From Oscillospiraceae bacterium (lineage in GTDB: Bacteria; Bacillota; Clostridia; Oscillospirales; Oscillospiraceae), in the NCBI GenBank assembly GCA_910575505.1, contig CAJTFK010000029.1, forward strand, positions 1 to 48,158: a DNA stretch of 48,158 nt, read 5' to 3'. The translations under genes were made by a program, and so were the position numbers. Shown one piece after another: positions 14,523-23,257 of the stretch. Below the pieces are notes generated by a model, which saw only the letters and a list, made by a program, of their open reading frames with translations, was not told the origin of the DNA and ran no database searches. Position 1 is the stretch's first letter. Each line of letters starts with the position of its first letter.

Positions 14523-15390
14523 TTACTCCCGAATAAGAATATAGGAAATCTGTTTATGTTGAAAGAAAGCGGAGACCTTATCAGGGCAATGTTGCAAAGT
14601 TCGCATGAAGGAGGCTGTTTTATGGCGGATATCGTATTTTGTCCGAGGTAAGTCGCCAGAATGGATCGAGAGTTTCAGCGCATGATTGAGATATTCGTCT
14701 GGATTGCTCTCGGGAGCATAGGGCGGAAGAAAGAACAGCTCAAATTTATCCCGCAGCCTGTCCAGCCAGGCTGCGGCTTTCTTCCCATGGTGTACCTTTA
14801 AGCTGTCCAGAATCAGGAAAACTTTTCGGTTGGAGGTTCGAACCATTCGGTCCATAAATTGGATCAGGCGCTGCGGGTTCATGGAATCCTCGTACAGCAT
14901 AAAGCGAATGTCTCCCTGCCTGCTCAGGGCGGAAAGCACGTTCAGCCGCTCTCTTTTCGTCTCCACCGGCAGAACCGGAGGCTGCCCTTTGGGTGCAAAT
15001 CCCCGCTCACAGTTCGAGCAGTTGTCGATTCCAGTCTCGTCTCCCCAGTAAATCACGGCATTTTCTTCCTTGGCCCGCCGGGCGATGGCTGGATATTCCT
15101 CCTCCCGCCACCTTTAGATACGGGAAGGATCCTGTTTCCATGCGCACTTGATTTGACGCTGGCACGTCAGCCCCCAGCGCCGCATATAATCCGACACACT
15201 GCCGTCTGATATCTCTTTCTGATATCTCTTTCCGATATCTCTTTCCGATATCTCTTTCCGATATCTCTTTCCGATATCTCTTTCCGATATCTCTTTCCGA
15301 TATCTCTTTCCGATATCTCTTTCCGATACCTTTTCCAGATGTATGCGCACACTTTCTTCATTATATTCCTGGATTATTTTCCAGAAGTAA
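14523..15390 (-). pseudogene. IS630 transposase, nonsense-mutated and repeat-expanded
   Basis: The C-terminal DDE half is clear: VIYWGDETGIDN with the first Asp, FLILDSLKVHHGKKAAAWL with the second, and PPYAPESNPDEYLNHALK with the final Glu. Upstream, SVSDYMRRWGLTCQ belongs to the same frame but is separated by an in-frame TAA near 15115. Further upstream the frame runs through nine 13-bp repeats giving an SERDIGKRYRKEI pattern, then EYNEESVRIHLEK. The N-terminal DNA-binding part is absent. The transposase is inactive. Confidence 0.75.
15208..15324. repeat. Nine tandem copies of a 13-bp unit
   Basis: The unit GATATCTCTTTCC repeats exactly from 15221 to 15324 (eight copies), with a first copy differing by one base (15208-15220) and a decayed tenth copy after 15325. 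Thirteen is not divisible by three, so a change of one copy shifts the transposase frame while three copies give a 13-residue peptide repeat. Nine copies keep both flanks in one frame. Confidence 0.95.
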
Positions 15391-16020
15391 TGCTTTGGAA
15401 CATGGCGGACGGGAAATTATAGAGTATGAAATCGAAAAATACCGTCTAGCTCATGGCTGTGCGCCGCAGGAATGCTACACGCTACATGATGGCGCAATCT
15501 TTGGAATGGAGCTGTACCCTCAATACTTTGGAGAATATCCGGTGCCCTTTGAAACGCCCATGGGTTATACCCGCCAGCATAAGCGGGCGTTTACTGGATT
15601 GAAACAGACCGTCAGGAACGCTGACTGGCTGTTTGTTATCCTTATCACGATCAATTGTCCACTTTTTCGGGAAAGTTGGCTGTTCAGATGAGAGATGATA
15701 TGGAAAAGGGACTGGATCAGACACTGGGATATCTATTCTTTGCTCAAAAAGTATGCTGTATCCCTGTTTTTGAATTGATGGAAATCCGTGAATGGGATAA
15801 AGTGATTGACAAAACGGCGCTGATGAATGCGATCTGGAAGGGCTTTCCCGAATATGCCGCTTCCTACAACACAGCTGAACAGAGCGGGGGACATGATATG
15901 CTGGGACTTATGCACATCTACATGGGAGAAGAAAATGTGGAACTACAAGGTTCGGTCAAACACGTAATTTCCATAACACCGAACGCTGGAATTGACTTTT
16001 TTCGGTTCCAGCAGGCATAA
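15372..16020 (+). pseudogene. ICE protein of unknown function, truncated and frameshifted
   Basis: Three pieces on the plus strand belong together. The first reads ALEHGGREIIEYEIEKYRLAHG and ECYTLHDGAIFGMELYPQYFGEYPVPFETPMG. A second piece in another frame reads WIETDRQER, TGA, LAVCYPYHDQLSTF. The third carries on to GLDQTLGYLFFAQKVCCIPVFELMEIREW and FPDAG-like NAGIDFFRF at the end. The start is lost at the IS630 junction, a frameshift lies near 15585, and a TGA near 15629 interrupts the frame. I know similar uncharacterised proteins from clostridial ICEs, but no function. Confidence 0.55.
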
Positions 16021-16026
16021 TAGGCC

Positions 16027-16060
16027 CAAAAGTCCCGCACTGTGGAAGTACGGGGCCTCT
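16027..16060. terminator. Hairpin between the pseudogene and the S1-domain gene
   Basis: AGTCCCGCAC and GTACGGGGCCT form an imperfect stem around 16029-16058, located between convergent transcription units. It may act as a bidirectional terminator; the T-run is weak. Confidence 0.35.
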
Positions 16061-16064
16061 GCTG

Positions 16065-17516
16065 TCACCACTTGCTCAGGATCTTCCCATACATCTGCCG
16101 CTTCTCCCGCTCATGCCGCTGGATCACCAGGATCACGGTGTCCCCTACCAGGAAGTCCGAATCCTCATGCTGGTAGGAATAGCTGCACATACACACGGCG
16201 CCGTCGGGCAGGTTGCAGAACACGCCGCCGCCGTACTTCCCGGCAATCACCGCCTGTCTCCGGCTGCCCACCGGATGCCGGAACTCCGCGCCCTCGAAGG
16301 GATTGGACTCCGTTTCCTTGACGGAAATCCGCAGGGTCTCCTTTGCCGGGTCATAGGATTTCACCATACAGTCCAGCTCCTGGCCGGGGCGGTACTCGTT
16401 CCGCAGGTCCGGGATGGCGGTGTACCGGAGGTCCCGTTGGGTCATGCCGATGTCATGGCCGTAGCACTCCACCAGGCACCGCCGGGGGCCTACGGAGAGA
16501 AGGCGGCACTTCAGACGGGCGCCCTCCCGGCAGAGGCTGGGCCGGTGGGCGAAGAAGTACCGCTGGGACCGTGCCGCCAGCCGCCGGGAACCGATGGCGA
16601 AGCCGCTCTCCCGGTCCACCTTGATGATGATAAAGTCGATGGACGCCCCCACCATGTTCTGAAGCACAAAGTCCGGCCGCTCGTGGCCCGGCTCCCACAT
16701 TTCCGAGGCGGGGATCGCCACCCGGACCCGGTAGGGAATGACGATGGCACAGTACATGGTCTGGCGCTCCATCTTTCCGGAATCCCCATTTCGGACAGTG
16801 ATGGAATGAGGGTCCACGCCGATGATGGTCCCGGTCAGGGCGCTACGGCCCCGGTAGGAAGCGTAGATGGAGTTCCACTCCTGCCGCTCCTCGGCGGTCA
16901 GGTCCCGGTCCAGTTCGTTAAAGTTCAGGTCATAAAAACTCTGACGGTCCGTTTTCGGGGGCGGGGCCTCAGCGGGGGCAGTTTCGGCCCCGGCGGGCGC
17001 TCCGGGGGCCTCTGGGATTTCCGCCGGAGGAACGGCCACGTCCTGCGGAACAGGGACTGTATCACTTGCCCCGTCCAAATCAGTGGTAGCCTCCGGGGGA
17101 GTCAGCATTTTGGGCGGAACTTCACCGCCCGGCGGTTCTTCCGGGGCTTTGCTGACAGCTTCACCGCCCTCCGGCGGGACATCGGGCAGAGCGCCGGAAA
17201 TCTCACCTCCGTCTCCAGCGTCATTCGGCGGCAGATCACCAACATTGACGGGCAATCCCTCCGCCTCCTCTCCGAGGGGCCCAGGAAGGCCCTCCGGGGT
17301 ATCACCCAAATCACCCAAATCTTCAGGCAAACCGTCTACGGATACGCTCTCTCCTCCGAGGGGCTCTGGCAAACCGTCTGTGGGATTGCCCGCCTCACCG
17401 GGCAGGCCCTCCGGGAGCACGCATTCTCCGTTATTAGCGCTTTCCTCTTCCGGCAAGCCCTGGGCCTCCAGATTGGGCTCCTGTCCCTCGACAGGGATAG
17501 CTTTCTTTCTCGCCAT
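16065..17516 (-). CDS. S1 RNA-binding domain protein with Pro/Gly-rich N-terminus
   Basis: 483 residues. Residues 1-190 are disordered and repetitive, with recurring GLPE/GLPG/LPD units and many Pro, Glu and Gly. The region 190-300 contains an OB-like fold with GTIIGVDPHSITVRNG. The C-terminal part has S1-type strands in two or three copies, for example GARLKCRLLSVGPRRCLVECYGHD and GQELDCMVKSYDPAKETLRISVKE. Similar S1-like proteins are encoded near RepA in Tn1549-type ICEs; their function is unknown, though RNA binding is likely. AGGAGGT lies before the ATG. It is one of the few unbroken ICE genes here. Confidence 0.7.
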   Translation of the reverse strand: MARKKAIPVEGQEPNLEAQGLPEEESANNGECVLPEGLPGEAGNPTDGLPEPLGGESVSVDGLPEDLGDLGDTPEGLPGPLGEEAEGLPVNVGDLPPNDAGDGGEISGALPDVPPEGGEAVSKAPEEPPGGEVPPKMLTPPEATTDLDGASDTVPVPQDVAVPPAEIPEAPGAPAGAETAPAEAPPPKTDRQSFYDLNFNELDRDLTAEERQEWNSIYASYRGRSALTGTIIGVDPHSITVRNGDSGKMERQTMYCAIVIPYRVRVAIPASEMWEPGHERPDFVLQNMVGASIDFIIIKVDRESGFAIGSRRLAARSQRYFFAHRPSLCREGARLKCRLLSVGPRRCLVECYGHDIGMTQRDLRYTAIPDLRNEYRPGQELDCMVKSYDPAKETLRISVKETESNPFEGAEFRHPVGSRRQAVIAGKYGGGVFCNLPDGAVCMCSYSYQHEDSDFLVGDTVILVIQRHEREKRQMYGKILSKW

Positions 17517-17546
17517 AATATGTACCTCCTGTGTAGATTTTATATT

Positions 17547-18077
17547 TCATGGCCCGTTGGAGCCATAAAACCGATGGGAGCCGTCCGCCTGGCGGGCGGC
17601 GAAGAAGTGTTTGGGCGGCAGGGTCAGGCTCTCTGGCGGCACACCGCTTTCCGTGATCCAGACCACCCGCTTTAGGTGAGCCAGCACCTCCACTGTGGGG
17701 CGGATGGGCGCGGACAGTTCCGCCACGGTGAACAGGCGGAGATTGTCTCCCCAGGAAAAGCGCAGGATGCCCGGGCGTTCCACCCGTATCGTGAAATTCT
17801 CCGGTCTCCCCTCCGCAAGCTCTAGCATCACGTCCACTGCCTCCAGACGGAGAGCGTCGGGCCGTGCGCTGGACAGGCGGATCATCTCACCGTCCAGGAA
17901 AACGTCGCTGGTTCTTACCCGGAGCTGGCGCAGTATAGATTCCCAGCAAACTTCGGAAATCGCTTGACCGGGGCGCTCAAATTTTCCCCGCACCAGCGCA
18001 GCCAGCTGCCCACGGCGGACAGCGCCCAGCTTGCGCAGGATCTCCAGGATATACTTCTGCTGAACGGATAAAAGCAT
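17547..18077 (-). CDS. Conserved ICE protein with winged-helix-like start (DUF5697-like, tentative)
   Basis: 176 residues beginning MLLSVQQKYILEILRKLGAVRRGQLAALV, a helix-turn-helix-like start, followed by a beta-rich domain ending HFFAARQADGSHRFYGSNGP. I believe it belongs to the DUF5697 type of ICE proteins, but cannot verify. ATG 18077 lies 8 bases after GGAAGGGGG; GTG 18086 and ATG 18083 are alternatives. It overlaps the end of the repA pseudogene slightly, so the two were co-transcribed. Confidence 0.55.
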   Translation of the reverse strand: MLLSVQQKYILEILRKLGAVRRGQLAALVRGKFERPGQAISEVCWESILRQLRVRTSDVFLDGEMIRLSSARPDALRLEAVDVMLELAEGRPENFTIRVERPGILRFSWGDNLRLFTVAELSAPIRPTVEVLAHLKRVVWITESGVPPESLTLPPKHFFAARQADGSHRFYGSNGP

Positions 18078-18082
18078 GACCA

Positions 18083-19146
18083 TCACCCCCTTCCGGGCGG
18101 ACCGCCCAGGCTATTGAGATACGGATCCACCAGCAGGTCGCTTTCGCTCTCCGCGATGCAGTTGAAGATCGTGGCCATGGTGTAGGCCGTGGAGTTCTTG
18201 ATCTTCCGGTCCAGATTGGACCGGAGCTTGCCCTCCGCCGCTTGCAGGATGATGCAGTCCAGCAGGTGGAGCCGGGAGCGGACCCGGCTTTGCGGCAGAG
18301 TGGCGTTGCCAATCCGGAAGCTGTCCGAATAAAAAAGCCGCTCGATGGCGTTTTCAAACACCTGGGCGACTTCCGGCTCGAAGATTTGCAGCTCACAGGC
18401 GTTTTCAAACACCCTGGCGACTTCCGGCTCAAAAATATCCAGCTCACAGGCGTCCAAAATCTCCTGGAGCTCTTCATCGTCTGCCAGACGGGCTCCGTCC
18501 GCCTGTCTGTCCGCGTGCGTGCGCGTCACGGACTGACTGACGTAAATATCACTCTCTTCTTTCTTTTTCTTCTTTATAACTTGGCCGCAGATTCCACCGT
18601 TCTGGAACCGCAGAATCGACGGTTCTTGAACGGTATTTCCGGCGGTTCTTGGGGCGTCAAAACAGCCTCAGTGATGGGTTCGGCCTCTGTAAGACCCGCA
18701 GAATCGGCGGTTCTTGAATCGTCAGAACATTCCTCCGGGACAAAGGGGGCGCTGGTATATGCCGGATCATCCTGGGGCTGGACGTGGGCCAGGTAGATCT
18801 GATTGGTGTCGCCCCGGCCGCAGCGCTTCTCCCAGATCAGGTCCAGCTCCGCCAGGGCCTTGAACGCCGCCGTTACCCGCTTCTCACAGATATGTAGCTC
18901 CTTCGCCAGCTCCTTCCGGGGGAAGATAATGAAGACCTCACCCTGGTCGTTGGCCCAGCCGTTCCTACGGGAGAGCTGAAAGCGGTTCAGCAAAAAGGTG
19001 TAGGCAACCTTGGCGTCCAGGCTCATATCCGCATAGCGCGGGTCCGAGAACAGTCAGCGGGGCATCTGCATATGGTAAATATTCTGTACGTCCGTCTGCC
19101 GCATCAACGGGAAGTCCGGACGCTCTTTCATCTCCGCGGCCCTCAT
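18083..19146 (-). pseudogene. RepA-type replication initiator (RepA_N plus DUF6017-like C-terminus), broken
   Basis: The start at 19146 (MRAAEMKERPDFPLMRQTDVQNIYHMQMPR) has AGGAGGTG in front. The next codon is TGA where TGG would give the usual PRWLFSDPRYA, so a nonsense mutation stops translation after 30 residues. The body continues as MSLDAKVAYTFLLNRFQLSRRNGW with the winged helix ELAKELHICEKRVTAAFKAL. A frameshift near 18575-18585 moves the frame before VIKKKKKEESDIYVSQS, and the C-terminal domain then runs to 18083 (TAYTMATIFNCIAES). Intact homologues start replication of the excised element. This copy cannot make a full protein. Confidence 0.8.
18348..18449. repeat. 51-bp tandem duplication inside repA
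   Basis: Units 18348-18398 and 18399-18449 differ at only a few positions and encode two copies of a 17-residue segment (ACELDIFEPEVARVFEN and ACELQIFEPEVAQVFEN). The frame is kept. Confidence 0.9.
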
Positions 19147-19185
19147 AGGAACACCTCCTAATCTATATCATTATCTAGATTCAGA

Positions 19186-19214
19186 TTGATTTTGTAGCTA
19201 TTTCGCTGTATAAT
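19186..19214 (+). promoter_or_regulatory. Strong promoter for the orphan membrane protein
   Basis: TTGATT at 19186-19191, a 17-base spacer, and TATAAT at 19209-19214. The transcript would begin about 30 bases before the ATG at 19252, with GGTGGGAG as ribosome site. The promoter is divergent to repA. Confidence 0.75.
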
Positions 19215-19251
19215 AAATACGAAAAAACTCTATGGCCAGGGTGGGAGACAC

Positions 19252-19989
19252 ATGAAAATTAATAACAAATTCTCGCCGGAAGAAGAAGTGCTCATTATGG
19301 AGCAAATAAAGTGTTTACATAATGAGTTGTGCTCTATACAATCCTCCTTTTTGGGTATTATTTCTGTTCCTGTTGCGGTATATGGCTTGCTTATCTATTA
19401 CGCCCTACAATTAGATTGTAAGTTAAGCCCTTCTCGTCCTGCTAACACTTTATTTATTGTTTTACCGTTCCTGTTTCTTCTGAGCGTGTTTAATATCTTG
19501 AAATACACTATTAAAATGCTGGGAATAGGCGCATATGTCCGCCATTTGGAGGGACAACTAAACGCCTCACATGAAAAAGGCCTTTTCATATGGCGAAGCC
19601 ATCTCATAAATGCAAATGGCTACGCGATGGTTGGTGGAGTGGTTCAACTTCCATCTTTTTTTGCGATAGCTATTTTTCTGGGATACGAATTCTTTAAAAA
19701 CATTAATCGGTGTAATTTGTTCCCATACTGTAAACTCGTATTTACAGGGCTTTTAGTCATTCAAATTATAGGGATTCTCTATATGTTGTTAATTTGTTTA
19801 ACACAGTCCAGAACGGTTAAATATTGGTGTACTAAAATTTCTACATTAGATATCCCTACTGAAAATTTGCATAGTGAATACCCACTGTTTCTTCATTCGC
19901 CCATCCAAAAAACTATGAATCATACTGGCTTCAAGCGAATAATCAATTCTATTGAAAAAGTTCTTTTCCCCCCTACAATGGAGGAATAG
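19252..19989 (+). CDS. Four-helix membrane protein of unknown function
   Basis: 245 residues. I do not recognise the family. An N-terminal acidic helix (EEEVLIMEQIKCLHNELCSIQ) precedes two membrane helices at about 33-54 and 66-86. A cytoplasmic amphipathic stretch follows (KMLGIGAYVRHLEGQLNASHEKG), then two more helices at about 124-146 and 160-183, and a 60-residue soluble tail. It lies alone on the plus strand between minus-strand ICE genes, has its own promoter, and is far richer in A+T than its neighbours, so it was acquired separately. The helix-membrane-helix layout recalls membrane effectors of defence or abortive-infection genes, but no motif proves this. Confidence 0.7.
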   Translation: MKINNKFSPEEEVLIMEQIKCLHNELCSIQSSFLGIISVPVAVYGLLIYYALQLDCKLSPSRPANTLFIVLPFLFLLSVFNILKYTIKMLGIGAYVRHLEGQLNASHEKGLFIWRSHLINANGYAMVGGVVQLPSFFAIAIFLGYEFFKNINRCNLFPYCKLVFTGLLVIQIIGILYMLLICLTQSRTVKYWCTKISTLDIPTENLHSEYPLFLHSPIQKTMNHTGFKRIINSIEKVLFPPTMEE

Positions 19990-20084
19990 GCTATTGCATT
20001 GAATATGACCTGGATATGATGCTATTTGCGTATGTTTCCTCAAAGTATCAATGTACCATATCACATTGTTTTAGCCCGCCGGGA

Positions 20085-22178
20085 TTAGTGCCCCGGCGGG
20101 CTGTCTTCGTCTTCATCATCGCTGTTCCGCACGGCTTTGATTTCCACCATACCCAGGCCGCCATCGGGTTCCTGCTTCATATCGGGAAGATCATAAGCAG
20201 GCAGATCTTCTGCGTGGAGCCCTGTCCTTGGCGGAGCTTCTTTTGCCGGAGGGGGAGGCACCTCCTTTTTCAGCGTCAGGGCTGGTGCTGGCTCCGGCGG
20301 CGTTTTTGCCTTTTCTTCTTCACGCCGCACCCATTCCGGGGTGTAGTCTATGACCTTGCAGGATTTCAGGGTGTTGTAATCCGGCAATTCTTCCAGTGTC
20401 AGCTTGTAGAGAAGGGCGGGCTTGCGGCCTTGGAACAGAGCGATGCACTGCCGCCGGTCCAGGCGCAGGATCTCGTCCGGCAGCATCAGGTCCCGCTGGG
20501 TATTGCTCCGGGTCTGGGAGTAGGGCCGGGTGGAGGTGTAAACCGGGGAAAACAGCGGCATGAGGGGCATCTGGTTATTGGTAACGGAGATCGTCACCTT
20601 GCCGCACTTCTTGGAGATGTATTCCGCCGAGGTCAGGTCGTTGCAGCCCATGTAGAGGGTCTGGTCAAAGGTGGCCAGCTGGTTTTCCCACTCCTTACCA
20701 GGATACTTTTCCTGCCACTGGCTCAAACTCTGGACGACCACTTGACAGCTCATATTGAAGCCCCGGATGCTGTTCAAAGAATCAGCAATGCCTTCCATGT
20801 AGCCAATGTTGCAGTATTCATATTCATCCAGGCAGAAGTTCACCAGCACCGGCAGGCGACCGTTCCTGCCATGAAGCCGGGCATAGTCGGAGAGTCGGGG
20901 GAAGGCCAGGGAGAAAAACAGGGAGCTTAGGAAACGGTAGGCGCTGTCCTGGGCAGAGATGATGACGAAGTAAGCGCAGGGCTTCTGTCCCGGGAGCGGC
21001 AGGTCCACGTCATGGTTCCGGGTGATAGCGTCCACCAGCTTGTTCTGGAAAATGGCGAGGCGGTTGCCCAGACCGATGGCGATGTTGCCCCAGAGGTTTT
21101 CCCGGGCCTTGAGAAACAGGCCGTGGTGCCCCTTGGCGGGGTGCTCTGGAGGTAATGCGGCCAGGAGGCGGTTGATGTCGTTGATGCTCTTGTTGGCCAG
21201 AAGCTGGTACACATCCCCCAGCCCCCGCTGTTCGATGGGCAGCAGATTCCCGTGGTCATCCTTCAGATTGCAGACATAGTGGATCAGGGCCATGAGCAGA
21301 TTCAATTCCGCCCGGCTCCAGAAGTCGTCAGCCTCCTTTGCCCCGGAGGTGTTCTGGATGATGGTGTTGGCAACGGTCTGGACCAGCTGTGTCTCCTTGT
21401 CCAAGGAGTACAGGCAGTTCCAGCCGTCAGAATGGGCCATATCCAGGAAGTTCACCGCCTTGACGTAGTGGCCCTTTTCGGTGAAGTAGGTGGACAGTTT
21501 TTCAAAAAGCTCCCCCTTTGGGTCCGTCACAAAAACGGACTCTCCCCGCTGGGCGCAGCCAATGAGGAAGGGTATGATGAAGCCCCTGGACTTCCCGCTG
21601 CCAGGGGCTCCGATGCAGAGCAGATTGTTGTTGTCGCCAGGAACCATCCGGTGGGCGGCGTAAGAGGCGTACTTATCCAGGTCGTCAGGGCGAGCCTTGA
21701 TCTTCCCCAGCATCATGCCCTGGACCTCCCTGGCCGGACCGATTTCCAGAAACTCCGCCATCTCCTTTTTCGTCAGGAAGCCGGAGGACCCATGGGTGGC
21801 GTCGGGGAGGATGTCAAAGCCCCGGGAGTCGTGGGTGTACTTGTAGTCGGAGAACCAGATGTAGCCCTTCTTCGTAATCAGGCAGATCAGCAGCATAATC
21901 ACAGCAGTCGTGAACAAACCGGAGGGCGTGAACAGGGCAAGCCAGTTCTTGAGGGGGTTCAGGACCCAGATGCTTTCCGGCGGTGTCTCTCCGGGCGGAC
22001 AAAAGGTCGAGGCGGTCCCCAGCTTCAGGGAGTTGAGGAACATCCCGTAGACGTACCAGGCTGTGAGGCCCAGAGGGATGTAAATGGGAAATTTCTTTTT
22101 GTGGCGGTCATACCAGGGGCCGCACTTTTGAGCAATCTTATCTTCCAGCTCTTCCAGGAGCTTTGAAGGGCGGCGCAT
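20085..22178 (-). CDS. Type IV coupling protein (VirD4/TraG family)
   Basis: 697 residues from ATG 22178, which has GGAAGGAG at proper spacing; ATG 22187 is too close to that site. Two N-terminal membrane segments (about 34-53 and 92-105) anchor the protein. The ATPase has Walker A GAPGSGKS near 193-200 (numbered from 22187), Walker B VLVNFCLDEYEYC, and the VirD4 signature LVQTVANTIIQNT. A Pro/Glu-rich tail of about 90 residues follows. It should bring relaxase-bound DNA to the secretion channel. It appears intact although the VirB4 of the same element is destroyed, so it could serve another mobilizable element only with a foreign channel. Confidence 0.9.
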   Translation of the reverse strand: MRRPSKLLEELEDKIAQKCGPWYDRHKKKFPIYIPLGLTAWYVYGMFLNSLKLGTASTFCPPGETPPESIWVLNPLKNWLALFTPSGLFTTAVIMLLICLITKKGYIWFSDYKYTHDSRGFDILPDATHGSSGFLTKKEMAEFLEIGPAREVQGMMLGKIKARPDDLDKYASYAAHRMVPGDNNNLLCIGAPGSGKSRGFIIPFLIGCAQRGESVFVTDPKGELFEKLSTYFTEKGHYVKAVNFLDMAHSDGWNCLYSLDKETQLVQTVANTIIQNTSGAKEADDFWSRAELNLLMALIHYVCNLKDDHGNLLPIEQRGLGDVYQLLANKSINDINRLLAALPPEHPAKGHHGLFLKARENLWGNIAIGLGNRLAIFQNKLVDAITRNHDVDLPLPGQKPCAYFVIISAQDSAYRFLSSLFFSLAFPRLSDYARLHGRNGRLPVLVNFCLDEYEYCNIGYMEGIADSLNSIRGFNMSCQVVVQSLSQWQEKYPGKEWENQLATFDQTLYMGCNDLTSAEYISKKCGKVTISVTNNQMPLMPLFSPVYTSTRPYSQTRSNTQRDLMLPDEILRLDRRQCIALFQGRKPALLYKLTLEELPDYNTLKSCKVIDYTPEWVRREEEKAKTPPEPAPALTLKKEVPPPPAKEAPPRTGLHAEDLPAYDLPDMKQEPDGGLGMVEIKAVRNSDDEDEDSPPGH

Positions 22179-23250
22179 CAATGACATCTCCTTCCGCTGT
22201 GAGAAATTGTGTGCGGGGCGGCGAGTAGGGAACGGGCAGCCTGCCTGTCACCTCTGAAACGGTTTCGCCGGTGAGGATGAATACCCGGGCCTTGCCGGTA
22301 TCACGGTATCGGGGGAACAGGACGGCCTCGGCCTGGCCTTTCAAGCCAGCGACGGCGATCTGCGGGTGGCCTTTCTGTCGAGCAATGGAAACGGCGGCGT
22401 CCAGACGGCGCAGGTCCATGTCCGCCGCCATGATGAAGGGCATTCCCTGAAAGAGGGCATCCCAGGCAGGATTCTCCGGCGGCTGATACTGCCCTTTCAA
22501 CGCGGCTCTGGTGAGCTTCCTGCGGTAGTCCGGCACGGACATGATCTGGAGTTGTACCGCGCCGGTGCCGTCGCAGGAGAGCAGATGGACCGGGAACTGC
22601 AAACATCGGTAGGCGGCTCCATAGGAAATAAGCTTGGTATCCGTCCTGGGTTCGGAGGCTTCCAGCTCCGTCAGGATGTTGCCGCAGCTCTCCCCGGCAA
22701 AGAGAAACGCCCGCCGGGTATCCCGGAAGCGGGCAGTCTGGTTAGTAAAGGCATTCAGTTCGTCCGTCAGGGCCAGCTTGCCGATGCCGGGACAGACATA
22801 GTGTATGGCACAGAACAGGTCCCTCAGGTGGGCTATAGCCGCGATGCGGGTACTGCCCCAGGGATTTGCGCCCCGGTCCCTCGTAAGCGCCGAAAGGAAC
22901 AGGGCTGGAGGTTTTGCCAAATCCGCCATTGTTGCGGCAAAGGGATTTACCTTCCCCTGGTACGCGGTCAGGACCATCCTGGACAGGCGAAGCCGCCGCT
23001 GGATGATGGGCTCCCGGTAGGATGGGGAGATATTCGGTATCGCGCTGTCCCCATAAATTGTTTTCAGCAATAGAATGCCGCCGCCAGAAAGCATGAGGGC
23101 ACCGCTTTTTTCATGGTGCCGGACCAGTTTCAGGGCAATCAGGTTTTCAGATTCTGTTGTGCCCAGCAGCTTACTCATATTCTCCGGAAGAACATATTGG
23201 CACCAGCAGAGCAGCCGCAGGGCCTCGATATCCCGCTCACTGAACAGCAT
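22138..23250 (-). CDS. Conserved ICE protein of unknown function
   Basis: 370 residues from ATG 23250 (MLFSERDIEALRLLCWCQYVLPENMSKLL). The frame to 23328 lacks a ribosome site and overlaps the neighbouring gene. The N-terminal 70 residues look like a winged helix (ERDIEALRLLCWC ... GALMLSGGGILLLKTIYGD). The remainder is mixed alpha/beta with no motif known to me (TRDRGANPWGSTRIAAIAHLRDLF, FIMAADMDLRRLDAAV). Its position directly upstream of the coupling protein, with a 41-base overlap, is typical for this ICE type and suggests a role in DNA processing or its control. Confidence 0.6.
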   Translation of the reverse strand: MLFSERDIEALRLLCWCQYVLPENMSKLLGTTESENLIALKLVRHHEKSGALMLSGGGILLLKTIYGDSAIPNISPSYREPIIQRRLRLSRMVLTAYQGKVNPFAATMADLAKPPALFLSALTRDRGANPWGSTRIAAIAHLRDLFCAIHYVCPGIGKLALTDELNAFTNQTARFRDTRRAFLFAGESCGNILTELEASEPRTDTKLISYGAAYRCLQFPVHLLSCDGTGAVQLQIMSVPDYRRKLTRAALKGQYQPPENPAWDALFQGMPFIMAADMDLRRLDAAVSIARQKGHPQIAVAGLKGQAEAVLFPRYRDTGKARVFILTGETVSEVTGRLPVPYSPPRTQFLTAEGDVIDAPPFKAPGRAGR

Positions 23251-23257
23251 AGGCCCC

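Larger units (their letters stand above)
14521..15390 (-). mobile_element. IS630-family insertion sequence remnant
   Basis: Bounded on the left by the truncated gene at a TA and on the right by the truncated gene starting near 15390. It contains one degenerate transposase on the minus strand. At about 870 bp it is shorter than usual IS630 elements (1.0-1.2 kb), and the transposase N-terminus seems missing. No clear terminal inverted repeats could be paired. Confidence 0.6.

Noticed and set aside
15208..15324. Possible CRISPR array
   Set aside because: The 13-bp units are directly adjacent with no spacers and no cas genes are nearby; it is a simple tandem repeat.
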